NCBI RefSeq assembly: GCF_021390515.1
Contig: NZ_JAJUXI010000003.1
Location: forward strand, 620,001-684,000
Direction of reading: 5' to 3'
Source of the DNA: Dyadobacter sp. CY326
GTDB taxonomy: Bacteria; Bacteroidota; Bacteroidia; Cytophagales; Spirosomataceae
Length of the DNA: 64,000 bases
Below the pieces are notes generated by a model. It was not told the origin of the DNA. It made no database searches and was given only the letters and a program-made list of their open reading frames with translations. Made by a program: the position numbers and the translations under genes. Positions within the stretch are counted from its first letter, which is position 1; every line of letters begins with the position of its first letter. Shown here piece by piece: positions 1-8,193 of the stretch.

Positions 1-2818
1 AAATCGCCTGCAATCCTTTTCTAACGTTCTCAGGCACACTTGGATCGTTTTTATCAAATACAAAAGCAAGGTCATTTTGTCCTGCTACGAAATCCGCGTT
101 GCTGTTAGCTCCCGACAACAATGTATATCTCGTTCCGCCCAGTCCTGAATAGCGAACGCCTACATTAACTCCCCAGAAAGATGGCAAAGAACCGTAGAAC
201 ACAATTTTATGACGGAAATGGTTATCCGAATAACTCATCTGGCTCAAATCGCGGGGATCGTCTTTTACAGGAAGTGAAAGCGTTGCCGTATTTGCTACGT
301 TACCATTGTACGATGTATTGTCTTTCGTATCGTTGTAAGTGTAGCTCATCGTGATTTCCCCATCCCTGAAATATTGGTAAGTTGCATCGGCTACGAAAGC
401 AAATGTGTTCACTTTGCCCTGGCTGTTCAATTCCAGCACGCGACCAAATTTGGTGCTCTTGCGACCTTGAAGCCAATCTCCTGCTCCATTTGCAGGCATG
501 CTAGCCAATGGCACGAACACGCCGCGGTTGTCTTCATTTGCCAGACGGAAAAATGGTTCGTCAGCCATGTTCCTGTCTACATAAAAGTAGTTGTTGCGAC
601 CCAGCGTCATATAACCGGCAACGCCAACTCTTAACTTATCCGTAAAATAATGGCTGTAAGAAGCATTGGCCTTATACATTACGGGCACACGTGCATCGGC
701 GCCATTTGTATTGATCGTTGGCAACTGGAAAGCAGCCAGACTTGGGATGCTTGCATAATCGTTGCGGTAAGCGGCGAAATCTGGCGTAGGAATATTCGGG
801 GCGCGAACGTCCACAGTGGCCAGGTGTTTTCCGTCAAATGTAAGGTTGTTGATCAACACATAATTGTTGATGTCGGAAGCAAAAATACCACCGCCCACGC
901 GGATAATGTCGGTATGTTTTTCATTCACGTCCCAAGTAAATTGCAGACGCGGCTGCACCACGAATGATTTCAGTCTGTGGTCGGTGCGGATTTGCAACTC
1001 ATCAAACAAGGTCTGATTCAAGGGTGAAGTCGGGTAATGTGCGTAATCAAGGCGCAACCCGGCAACCATGTCAAGACCGACCGCCAATTTTGTTTTCATC
1101 TGGCCATAAATTCCAGCATTCATGATGTTGCCATTTACAGACCAGTCATCCATCAACGGCACTTCGCGGTAATAACGATAAGGCTGTAATGCTTCGAATT
1201 TATCCAAAGCCGTCTTGCCAGCCGCTGCGTCTACTGTGTAATGGAACCTGCCGTTTACCTCGCTGCCGTAAGTGGAATGCGAACGCGTGTACATCAAGTC
1301 AATGCCGAATGTGTATTCAACTTTGTCGGTGTTGTAATACAGGTTATCAACCAATTGAATCACATTATTGGTAAATCCTTCCTGCGCAAAACGGTGGCCT
1401 CCCATCTGAATGTTGGTCGACTTCGACGTTCCATCGCTCAAAGTTGAAGTTACGTTCTCAACAATGGCTCTTGGAATGTTCGAAGACGGAAGCTGATCGC
1501 CCGGGCTGCTTTTTTGATGCGTATACAAATGCTGCACTTTCAACTCATTGGTCAAGCGCGTGTTAATCGACGAACGCAGTGACGCGAGCAAGCTGTTGTC
1601 AACATTGTAGTCGTTTCCGGTTGATTCATAAATGTTGATAGACGTGTTATCCTGCAAGCCAAGCTTGTTTCTGTCGTTTGTATAGTTGTCGCGGATCGTC
1701 AAAAGGTTTTTTCCATTGATCTGCCAATCGGCTCTTGCAAAAACGGCATCGGACCCGCGGGATTTATCAAATGTTCCATACTGAGGCGTGTTGGCAACGC
1801 CATATTTGGAGCGCGCAATGTCAACATAACGGTCCAAAGTTGTTCTCGTAACATTAAACCTGTTTTCGTCCGCAGGCGTAACAATGTCAGCAATAACAAA
1901 TGGACGTGTGTCCTGCTGGTGATCCCACGCAACGAAAAAGTGCAGTTTGTCCTTGATAATCGGTCCGCCCAAAGAGAACCCGAACTGATTGGTTGAGAAA
2001 GTCGTGTTCAACTTATTTCCACGAATGTCGTAAGGACTTGATAACCAATTGGCTCTGCTGTAATTGAATGCGCTTCCGCTCAGTTTGTTAGTCCCTGACT
2101 TTGTTACCGCACTCACGGTTCCTCCGCCGCTGCGGCCATAAGTCACGTCATATTGGTTGGTAACCACCTGGAATTCACGAACAGCCTCGATAGAAATCGA
2201 ATAAGGCGCTCCGCTCCTGCTTGTGGTTGAACCCGCAGAAGTCGGGTTTTTAGCATTCATCCCGTCAATGGTGTAATTGGTAGACGATCCCAGCTGACCC
2301 GAAATGTTACCGCCTTTGCTCAGTGGCGAAAGGTCCATTAGCGAAGTAAAATTCCGGCCATTTACAGGCAAACGCGTAATGTCTTTGGCTGAAATGGCTG
2401 TGGATGCACCAATGTTTTCAATTTTGTTTTTGATCCCGGAAGCCACAACCTGAACAACTTCAAGTGTCTGATCCGTCTCTTTCATGGTCATTTTGACCTT
2501 GATCGCGTCTCCCTGGTGAAGAATGTAACCCGTTTGCTTCTGCTCTCCGAAGCCTACGAAGGAAGCAATAATGGTGTAAGGACCGCCCAAAGGCAATTCT
2601 TTGAATGCATATTCGCCTTTTGCATTGGTGGAAGTCCCCGTTGTAAAACCCGTAGACTCGTTTTTCACCTGCACATTGGCGCCAGGCAATTCCATGTTTT
2701 TGTCGTCAGCAATAGTCCCTGAGATCGACGCCTGCGTCGTTTGGGCGAGCGCATCATTGCATACGCAAGCTCCAAAGATGGCAAAAAGAAGAAATAATAG
2801 TAGAAATCGTTTCAGCAT
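1..2818 (-). CDS. Oar-like TonB-dependent outer membrane receptor (3' end outside window)
   Basis: The minus frame is open from an ATG at 2818 to the window edge, giving at least 939 codons with no stop. It starts MLKRFLLLFLLFAIFGACVC, a signal peptide. A carboxypeptidase-regulatory-like domain follows (ASISGTIADDKNMELPGANV, then TNAKGEYAFKELPLGGPYTI). Next comes a plug region (RLPVNGRNFTSLMDLSPLS, QLGSSTNYTIDGMNAKN, RSGGGTVSAVTKSGTNKLSG) and a long beta-barrel-like region. This arrangement is that of Oar-type receptors of Bacteroidota, which import or display large substrates across the outer membrane with TonB energy; the substrate cannot be read. A Pho-box-like triplet lies upstream (2876-2903). 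The C-terminus is missing only because the window ends. Several plus-strand frames inside it are shadows. Confidence 0.9.
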   Translation of the reverse strand, partial: MLKRFLLLFLLFAIFGACVCNDALAQTTQASISGTIADDKNMELPGANVQVKNESTGFTTGTSTNAKGEYAFKELPLGGPYTIIASFVGFGEQKQTGYILHQGDAIKVKMTMKETDQTLEVVQVVASGIKNKIENIGASTAISAKDITRLPVNGRNFTSLMDLSPLSKGGNISGQLGSSTNYTIDGMNAKNPTSAGSTTSRSGAPYSISIEAVREFQVVTNQYDVTYGRSGGGTVSAVTKSGTNKLSGSAFNYSRANWLSSPYDIRGNKLNTTFSTNQFGFSLGGPIIKDKLHFFVAWDHQQDTRPFVIADIVTPADENRFNVTRTTLDRYVDIARSKYGVANTPQYGTFDKSRGSDAVFARADWQINGKNLLTIRDNYTNDRNKLGLQDNTSINIYESTGNDYNVDNSLLASLRSSINTRLTNELKVQHLYTHQKSSPGDQLPSSNIPRAIVENVTSTLSDGTSKSTNIQMGGHRFAQEGFTNNVIQLVDNLYYNTDKVEYTFGIDLMYTRSHSTYGSEVNGRFHYTVDAAAGKTALDKFEALQPYRYYREVPLMDDWSVNGNIMNAGIYGQMKTKLAVGLDMVAGLRLDYAHYPTSPLNQTLFDELQIRTDHRLKSFVVQPRLQFTWDVNEKHTDIIRVGGGIFASDINNYVLINNLTFDGKHLATVDVRAPNIPTPDFAAYRNDYASIPSLAAFQLPTINTNGADARVPVMYKANASYSHYFTDKLRVGVAGYMTLGRNNYFYVDRNMADEPFFRLANEDNRGVFVPLASMPANGAGDWLQGRKSTKFGRVLELNSQGKVNTFAFVADATYQYFRDGEITMSYTYNDTKDNTSYNGNVANTATLSLPVKDDPRDLSQMSYSDNHFRHKIVFYGSLPSFWGVNVGVRYSGLGGTRYTLLSGANSNADFVAGQNDLAFVFDKNDPSVPENVRKGLQAI

Positions 2819-2847
2819 TATGATAGTGGTTTTTTAAAATAAAGCTG

Positions 2848-2903
2848 CAAAAGTCGACCATTTTCCATCGATCAGGATTAAGACATTGTTAACATATTGT
2901 AAA
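2848..2903 (-). promoter_or_regulatory. Pho-box-like triplet and -7 element for the Oar-like receptor
   Basis: On the minus strand TTTACA (from 2903), TTAACA (from 2892) and TTAATC (from 2881) are spaced at exactly 11 bp. After 20 nt comes GACTTTTG (2855 to 2848), a 7/8 match to the Bacteroidota -7 element TAnnTTTG. Direct repeats of 11-bp period that replace the -35 region are the known layout of PhoB sites. That this is a Pho site is inferred. Confidence 0.5.
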
Positions 2904-2930
2904 GAGATTGATTCAACGGGACATGGGTTT

Positions 2931-2988
2931 TGTGTCAAAGATCCCCGATTCTGTGTCAAAGGTGCGCCGTGGGTCCGCCATACATTTG
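2931..2988 (+). promoter_or_regulatory. SDR promoter with two direct repeats 21 bp apart
   Basis: TGTGTCAAAG occurs at 2931-2940 and again at 2952-2961, exactly two helical turns apart. A perfect TACATTTG (-7, TAnnTTTG) follows at 2981-2988, 24 nt before the SDR start codon. There is no TTG at the usual -33 place. Two direct half-sites beside the -33 region are typical of AraC-family activators, and an AraC gene lies directly downstream of the SDR. The link to that regulator is inferred. Confidence 0.55.
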
Positions 2989-3012
2989 CAGTGTATTAAA
3001 CATCAAAACATC

Positions 3013-3831
3013 ATGTCAAAAACTATTTTAATAACCGGTGCATCTCGTGGCTTTGGCAAACTTTGGGCAAAAGCACTTTTAGAACGTGGCGACAAAGTTG
3101 CTGCAACTGCCAGAAACATTGAAGACCTGAACGACCTCGTTCAAACATATGGTGATGCCGTCCTGCCGATCAGGCTGGATGTGAATGACAGGGAAGCCGT
3201 TTTTACAGCAGTAAACCATGCGAACAAACATTTTGGCCGGATCGACGTGCTGATCAACAATGCAGGTTTTGGCTTGTTCGGTGCCATTGAAGAAACAACG
3301 GAACAGCAGGCACGGGCGCAAATGGAAACCAACTTTTTTGGCTTGCTTTGGGTAACGCAGGCCATTATCCCGATCATGAGAGAACAGGGAAGCGGGCACA
3401 TTATTCAGGTTTCGAGCTTCCTGGGACTGGTTACGCTTCCGGTTTTGGGAATTTACAATGCGTCCAAATATGCGGTTAATGGTCTGAGCGAGACGCTTGC
3501 GAGCGAAGTAAAAAGCTTCGGCATCAAAGTGAGCTTGATCGAACCCAACGGTTTTTCAACAGACTGGTCGGGTGCGTCGGCGGTGCAAACAGAGCCCAAC
3601 GAAGTTTATGCTCCTATTAAGCAAGCATTTGCCGAAGGCGCGACGCCGGATAGCTGGGGCAAACCGGAAGCGACTACAAATGCAGTTTTGCAATTGATCG
3701 ACGCCGAAAATCCTCCGCTTCACTTTTTGTTGGGAAAAATTGCATATCCCGGCGTAAAACAAGTTTACAGCGAACGGCTGGCTGAATTTGAAGCCTGGAA
3801 AGAGGTTTCCACGGAAGCACACGGTCATTGA
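3013..3831 (+). CDS. SDR family oxidoreductase
   Basis: The 272-aa product is a classical short-chain dehydrogenase/reductase. It has the NAD(P)-binding TGASRGFG near residue 9, NNAG in the middle (LINNAGFGLFG), a catalytic Ser in QVSSFLG and YNASKYAVNG as the YxxxK motif. It probably reduces or oxidises a carbonyl or alcohol in the cytoplasm; the substrate is unknown. The start chosen is the ATG at 3013 before SKTILITG, because the Rossmann fold begins there. The open frame could be extended upstream to 2908, but that would run through the promoter and its direct repeats. An AraC regulator gene follows after 65 nt, and the pair probably forms a regulator/target module. Confidence 0.92.
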   Translation: MSKTILITGASRGFGKLWAKALLERGDKVAATARNIEDLNDLVQTYGDAVLPIRLDVNDREAVFTAVNHANKHFGRIDVLINNAGFGLFGAIEETTEQQARAQMETNFFGLLWVTQAIIPIMREQGSGHIIQVSSFLGLVTLPVLGIYNASKYAVNGLSETLASEVKSFGIKVSLIEPNGFSTDWSGASAVQTEPNEVYAPIKQAFAEGATPDSWGKPEATTNAVLQLIDAENPPLHFLLGKIAYPGVKQVYSERLAEFEAWKEVSTEAHGH

Positions 3832-3847
3832 ATTAAATAAAACAACT

Positions 3848-3887
3848 GTAACACAATCTGCAAACTAATTGACGCAGATTGTGTTAC
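3848..3887. other. 14-bp perfect inverted repeat between SDR and AraC genes
   Basis: GTAACACAATCTGC (3848-3861) and GCAGATTGTGTTAC (3874-3887) are exact reverse complements with a 12-nt spacer. The right arm ends 9 nt before the ATG at 3897. No T-run follows, so an intrinsic terminator is not clearly supported. It could be an operator for the AraC gene or an RNA hairpin close to its ribosome-binding region. Confidence 0.7.
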
Positions 3888-3896
3888 GTATATACG

Positions 3897-4787
3897 ATGA
3901 AACATTACAAAAAGCTAAGCGAATTGCACAGGGACAATGGCTTTCCGCCTAATGAAAATCCCTTGTTCAGCATTTATCAATGCAATGGCGCGTGTTCAAT
4001 CGGCGCGGAGGCTTTTACGAGCGATTTTTATATGATTGGATTTAAAAAATTAAAATCCGGCGTCATTCGCTATGGCCGCACCAAATACGACCATGATAGC
4101 GGTTCAATGATGTTTGTCAAACCGCGACAGATCATTGAGATGCGGAACCTGCATTTGGAGGAAGATGGCTTTCTGATGTTTATTCACGAAGACTTTTTGA
4201 ATGGTCACAATCTGCATAACGAAATCAAAAAATACCATTATTTCGATTATGAAACCAATGAGGCTTTGCACGTTTCTGCAAAAGAAGAAACGACGATCTG
4301 GGAGCTTTACAGGAAAATCGAAAACGAATATCAGAACAACCAAGACGAATTCAGCCGCGAGATCATTTTAGCCAATGTGGACACGATGCTGAAATATGCG
4401 CAGCGGTTTTACAGAAGACAGTTCATTAACCGTTCTGAAATTTCAGGTAAAACTGTCAGCAAGTTTATCGAGGAGATGGACAAATATGTTGCAAGCGGGT
4501 TTCTGACGATCAAAGGACTTCCATCTGTGCATTATATGGCTGAAAAGCTGGCGATCTCAGCCGGATATTTGACCGACGTTTTGAAACAGGAAAGCGGAAA
4601 AACGGCGCTGGAACACATTCACATTTATCTGATTTCGGAAGCCAAAAACCGCCTCATGTCAGAAGACAGCACCGTCTCAGAAATTGCTTACACACTGGGT
4701 TTCGAAAACCTGTCTTATTTTTCGAGACTTTTCAAGAAAGAAGTTGGCGTCACGCCTGTTTTTTTCAAAAAACAAAGTCTTAACTAA
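3897..4787 (+). CDS. AraC family transcriptional regulator
   Basis: The 296-aa product has an N-terminal ligand-sensing half and a C-terminal two-helix-turn-helix AraC domain. The second HTH reads VSEIAYTLGFENLSYFSRLFKKEVGVTP, of which the IAYTLGF...YFSRLFKK core is diagnostic. The ATG at 3897 is chosen over an in-frame TTG at 3879, since the TTG lies inside a 14-bp inverted repeat. It is clearly related to the AraC protein encoded at 39968-40888 (shared HEYFDY/HYFDY, NEAL, RFYxRQF stretches), so the two are paralogues. It probably controls the upstream SDR gene, which has paired direct repeats at its promoter. Confidence 0.93.
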   Translation: MKHYKKLSELHRDNGFPPNENPLFSIYQCNGACSIGAEAFTSDFYMIGFKKLKSGVIRYGRTKYDHDSGSMMFVKPRQIIEMRNLHLEEDGFLMFIHEDFLNGHNLHNEIKKYHYFDYETNEALHVSAKEETTIWELYRKIENEYQNNQDEFSREIILANVDTMLKYAQRFYRRQFINRSEISGKTVSKFIEEMDKYVASGFLTIKGLPSVHYMAEKLAISAGYLTDVLKQESGKTALEHIHIYLISEAKNRLMSEDSTVSEIAYTLGFENLSYFSRLFKKEVGVTPVFFKKQSLN

Positions 4788-4797
4788 TTAACCTAAT

Positions 4798-4840
4798 AAA
4801 AACAATGAGCCCGCTCCTGTGGAACCGGCTCATTGTTTTT
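4798..4840. terminator. Bidirectional intrinsic terminator
   Basis: AAAAACAATGAGCC (4798-4811) pairs perfectly with GGCTCATTGTTTTT (4827-4840). Each arm supplies an A/T run, so it can end transcription of both the AraC gene (plus) and the purple acid phosphatase gene (minus), which converge here. Confidence 0.85.
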
Positions 4841-4846
4841 ATTGAA

Positions 4847-6289
4847 TTACTTGGTAAGCTGCTTGTCTTGTTTTAAGGTTTTTTCATCATTTTTGGTCAC
4901 GTCCTTCATCATGGTAAAGTGGTCGCCGATCTTTCCGTCTGAACAGATCCATTTCAGATCCAACCTGTTTCCTTCCACTTCCAGCATGACCGCGCCGCCC
5001 ACTTCATTGTTAGAATAATACATCGCATTGTGCGGCCAGGTTTCCTTATGCCCGCCCAGCGCACCCGCCGACCCGCTCACAACGTAGACAGTGCCATTGG
5101 TGTTGCTTTTGCTTTTCAAATATGGAGCCGAATTTTTGCTGCCGTCATATAATGCTGTGGATGAGCTCAATTCATATTTTTTAGCATCGAAATCCGCTTC
5201 TTTTCCGTAATATCCTTTGATCAATTTGGTGCGCTCATACACGTGGCTGTGTCCGCAAATGATCAGGTCCACGCCGCCATCTTCAAGGGTTTTGATAAAA
5301 TTCTCCCTGATTTTCACCAACAACGATTCCTTGTCCGAATCGTGCGAGCCCATGGTGTAAGGAGGATGGTGCCAGTAAGCAACGACCCATTTTTTGTTTT
5401 GATTTGCCGCCAGATCTTTCTTCACCCATTCCACCTGCTCGCCCATTTCGTCATAAATGTGCGTTCCTTTTTTATCCGGACCATAAGAGTCGAGCGCAAG
5501 AAAGTGAATGTTGGCAATGTCGTACGAATAATACGATTCGGTGTTGGAAGCGACTCCCCCAGCCTCTCCCTGGGTTGGAAGCGAGAAGTTTTGATAATAG
5601 GCAATTTTGTTCTGATCATTGGCAGGCGACGAGTTGAAATCGTGGTAATCGTGATTTCCGGGCACCGGATACAAGGGATATTTTTTCAGCAGATTGTCTT
5701 TGTAAAGGTTAAAGAACTTGGCCTGAAATTCCGCATCCGTGCCGTCAGAATAGGCATTATCGCCCATTAAGATCCACGCATTCAGATATTTATCACCCAA
5801 ATAGTTGATCACCTGATCCCGCACTGATCTTTGGTTGATTGAGTTATTCCCGCAGTCGCCAAAGCCGGCGATGCGCACCAGTTGCTCGCTGCCCGTTTCA
5901 GGGAATGTATAAAAATAATTTTCCTCGTCGCCCTGCAAAGTCGTGTCCGCCAGGTTACCCACGGTGTAAAAGTATTTTGTGGATGGTTTGAGGTCTTTCA
6001 ATGTGACAATGTGTTCGTTAACCAGCGTCGAGTCGTCTGCGCGCATGTCCAGATTATCACTTGTCAAACCATATTTCACGCGGCTGCGGTCATACACATT
6101 GGTTCTCCAGCGAACGGTCATGCTCGTTGGCGTGGCCATTTGCAGATATGGGCCGCGCAGCAAATCTGCCTGGATTCCCATTAAAGGGCCTTTTTTCTTG
6201 GCAACGGGTTTTGCAGCAGGCTGCGTTTCCTGCGCAAGCGACAGCAATGGAAGGAGTAATGCAAAAAGTAAAGCTTTAACTGTTTTCAT
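4847..6289 (-). CDS. Purple acid phosphatase-like metallophosphoesterase
   Basis: The 480-aa secreted protein has a signal peptide (KALLFALLLPLLSLAQ), a fibronectin-III-like N-terminal domain (RGPYLQMATPTSMTVRW, about 45-130) and a calcineurin-like catalytic domain. The metal-binding motifs are in order: GDC near 144, GDNAY (176-180), GNHD (211-214), WHH (306-308) and GHSH (346-349). This is the purple acid phosphatase set for a dimetal centre that hydrolyses phosphomonoesters. The protein is probably periplasmic or exported. It is the last gene of a minus-strand unit, 6 nt after the peroxidase gene. A Pho-box-like sequence at the head of that unit fits a role in scavenging phosphate. Confidence 0.9.
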   Translation of the reverse strand: MKTVKALLFALLLPLLSLAQETQPAAKPVAKKKGPLMGIQADLLRGPYLQMATPTSMTVRWRTNVYDRSRVKYGLTSDNLDMRADDSTLVNEHIVTLKDLKPSTKYFYTVGNLADTTLQGDEENYFYTFPETGSEQLVRIAGFGDCGNNSINQRSVRDQVINYLGDKYLNAWILMGDNAYSDGTDAEFQAKFFNLYKDNLLKKYPLYPVPGNHDYHDFNSSPANDQNKIAYYQNFSLPTQGEAGGVASNTESYYSYDIANIHFLALDSYGPDKKGTHIYDEMGEQVEWVKKDLAANQNKKWVVAYWHHPPYTMGSHDSDKESLLVKIRENFIKTLEDGGVDLIICGHSHVYERTKLIKGYYGKEADFDAKKYELSSSTALYDGSKNSAPYLKSKSNTNGTVYVVSGSAGALGGHKETWPHNAMYYSNNEVGGAVMLEVEGNRLDLKWICSDGKIGDHFTMMKDVTKNDEKTLKQDKQLTK

Positions 6290-6295
6290 GTTTGA

Positions 6296-8137
6296 TTAAT
6301 TTGAGAAATTCTGATTTTCAGGTTTTGAATCGGTTAAGGATTCGAGGAATAAAATAATGTCTTCGGATTCACGCTCCGTTAAATTCAATGCGTTTGCAGA
6401 TAAGGTCTGATCTTCGACGGGCAGTTTGAGGCCTTTCCCGCCGCCTTTGTTATAAAAATCAATGACTTTGGCCAATGTTTTCAATGACCCGTTATGCATA
6501 TAGGGCGCCGTTTTGGCTGCATTGCGGACGGTTGGCGTTTTGAATGCGCCTTTGTAATAACGCATTTTATACAGATCAAAACGGCCTAAATCTGCGTCTA
6601 ATTCGGGTTTTTCAAAATCATCATGAACCGGAACACCGAGCACTTCCACTTCCGAAATGTCAAAAAGCGGAGGCAGCAATGAGTTGAAAAAGGGTGGAAA
6701 ATGACAGGTTCCGCATTGCGCTTTGCCCATAAATAGATTAAAGCCACTAACCTGGCGGTCCGTTAATGCCGTCTGATCACCAGCGACATACTGATCAAAT
6801 GGTGAATCCATTGTACCAAGCTGTTTTACAAAAGCGGCCAGCGCCTCGGAAGCCTCGCTGATTCCCAGATCCTGCACATTTTTGCCGGGAAACGAAGTGT
6901 TGATCAGCTTTTTATACTCTTCTTTTTGCAGCACATTCCCGTTTAATTCGGCCGCATTCCCGTTCATTTCCAATGGATTGAGAAATACGTTATGGATCTG
7001 ATCTTGCAGGTTTGCCACACGTCCGTCCCAGAATTGCGAATGTTGCCAGACTGCATACATGAGCGTCGGCGTGTTGCGCCTCAACACGGAATCGCGCACC
7101 AGCGACGGGCTTTTTTGTAGCTGATCTGCAAAATAATTCCCGGGTTGGTGGCAAGTTGCACAGCTCGTGGAAGCATTGCCGGAAAGTGATTTGTCGAAAA
7201 ACAATGTTCTTCCCAGATCCACCAACGCTTTTTTCTGAACTGAATCCGTTCCGTGATCATCCCAGTTTTTCAGCGCATTTCTACTGTAAATGTGAGGAGC
7301 TTCATAGTTCAGATATGGTGTTGTATTGATCACCAATCCAAGTTTGGAAACGAAGTCGCCAAATTCCTTTTGAATCGGCAAGGCAAACCTGGTCAGGAAT
7401 TGCATTCTGTCAAATGAATCAAAATCCTGATGAGCATTTAAGTAGATCTCTGAACCGGAAAGCAGTTTTTCAAGCGGCTTGCCAAGTTCTGGATTTGCAT
7501 TGAAATAAGGTTTCAAAACATTCTGCAAGGCATTCGTTGCTTCCAAAGTTTCAGTTATTCCACTTTTCAGCATCGGCGCATCATAACCTGAAATGTACAA
7601 TGTGGTAATGCGGATCAGCTCAATGCGAACACTTTCCAGTATCTGCGCATCGTTTATTTTAATGCCAAAAAGCAATGCATGCATGTCCTTTGCGGAAGTT
7701 AACATGGCCTCCGATTGCACCAGCAAATCACTTTTTCCTGCAAGCACATCATCTTCAAAAAGCAGGGCTTCAATCTGCTGCAAACCCATGGGCTCAACCA
7801 ATTCCAATGTCGGTTCTTCCACTTCAAACTTGGGCGCACCATTGTAAAAGCGCGTCTCACTTGGGAAAAAATAGGAAGTAAAAAACGCAATGCGCTTGTA
7901 ACTCCGACGGCAGTCTTTCAACGCTTTCCGGGCCGTCAGCACAGACGCAGAATCTGCATTTATGCCATCAATCGCTACATATAGTTGTTCATTTGTTTTA
8001 ATAAAATCATCTACACCAGTCTTAAAACTCCGCAATGTATGATCAACGCCGATAGATGAATCGCCCGGCCCGCTAACCTTCAACGAAAGGAATGCGAAGC
8101 CCAAAACGGCGATGATTACGGCGATAGTTTTTTTCAT
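6296..8137 (-). CDS. Imelysin-like/MauG-type dihaem cytochrome c peroxidase
   Basis: The 613-aa exported protein (N-terminal hydrophobic segment 5-20) has two parts. Residues about 30-265 are helical and resemble the imelysin-like N-domain of Bacteroidota peroxidases. From about 300 to the end it is a cytochrome c peroxidase/MauG domain with haem motifs CATCH (326-330) and CGTCH (475-479). Other typical pieces are LGRTLFFDKSLSGN, RRNTPTLM, FWDGR and APYMHNGSLKTL. Typical MauG-type peroxidases are about 330-380 aa, so the extra N-domain nearly doubles the size. It should act in the periplasm on peroxide or in a redox modification; the substrate is not known. It lies between a TonB receptor gene (56 nt upstream) and the phosphatase gene. 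Confidence 0.88.
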   Translation of the reverse strand: MKKTIAVIIAVLGFAFLSLKVSGPGDSSIGVDHTLRSFKTGVDDFIKTNEQLYVAIDGINADSASVLTARKALKDCRRSYKRIAFFTSYFFPSETRFYNGAPKFEVEEPTLELVEPMGLQQIEALLFEDDVLAGKSDLLVQSEAMLTSAKDMHALLFGIKINDAQILESVRIELIRITTLYISGYDAPMLKSGITETLEATNALQNVLKPYFNANPELGKPLEKLLSGSEIYLNAHQDFDSFDRMQFLTRFALPIQKEFGDFVSKLGLVINTTPYLNYEAPHIYSRNALKNWDDHGTDSVQKKALVDLGRTLFFDKSLSGNASTSCATCHQPGNYFADQLQKSPSLVRDSVLRRNTPTLMYAVWQHSQFWDGRVANLQDQIHNVFLNPLEMNGNAAELNGNVLQKEEYKKLINTSFPGKNVQDLGISEASEALAAFVKQLGTMDSPFDQYVAGDQTALTDRQVSGFNLFMGKAQCGTCHFPPFFNSLLPPLFDISEVEVLGVPVHDDFEKPELDADLGRFDLYKMRYYKGAFKTPTVRNAAKTAPYMHNGSLKTLAKVIDFYNKGGGKGLKLPVEDQTLSANALNLTERESEDIILFLESLTDSKPENQNFSN

Positions 8138-8156
8138 GCTTAACTTAAAGTCAACT

Positions 8157-8185
8157 CAGGGTAATGCCTTGACGACATTACCCTG
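8157..8185. other. Intercistronic 10-bp stem-loop
   Basis: CAGGGTAATG (8157-8166) and CATTACCCTG (8176-8185) form a perfect stem with a 9-nt loop, placed between the TonB receptor and peroxidase genes. No T-run follows on the minus strand, so mRNA stabilisation or partial attenuation is more likely than full termination. That role is inferred. Confidence 0.6.
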
Positions 8186-8193
8186 TTCGATAA

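Noticed and set aside
374..967. Two plus-strand open frames (86 and 105 codons)
   Set aside because: They lie opposite the continuous coding frame of the Oar-like receptor and show no protein-like features.
2908..3012. Longer N-terminus for the SDR
   Set aside because: The added residues are not SDR-like, and the region contains the direct repeats and the TACATTTG promoter element.
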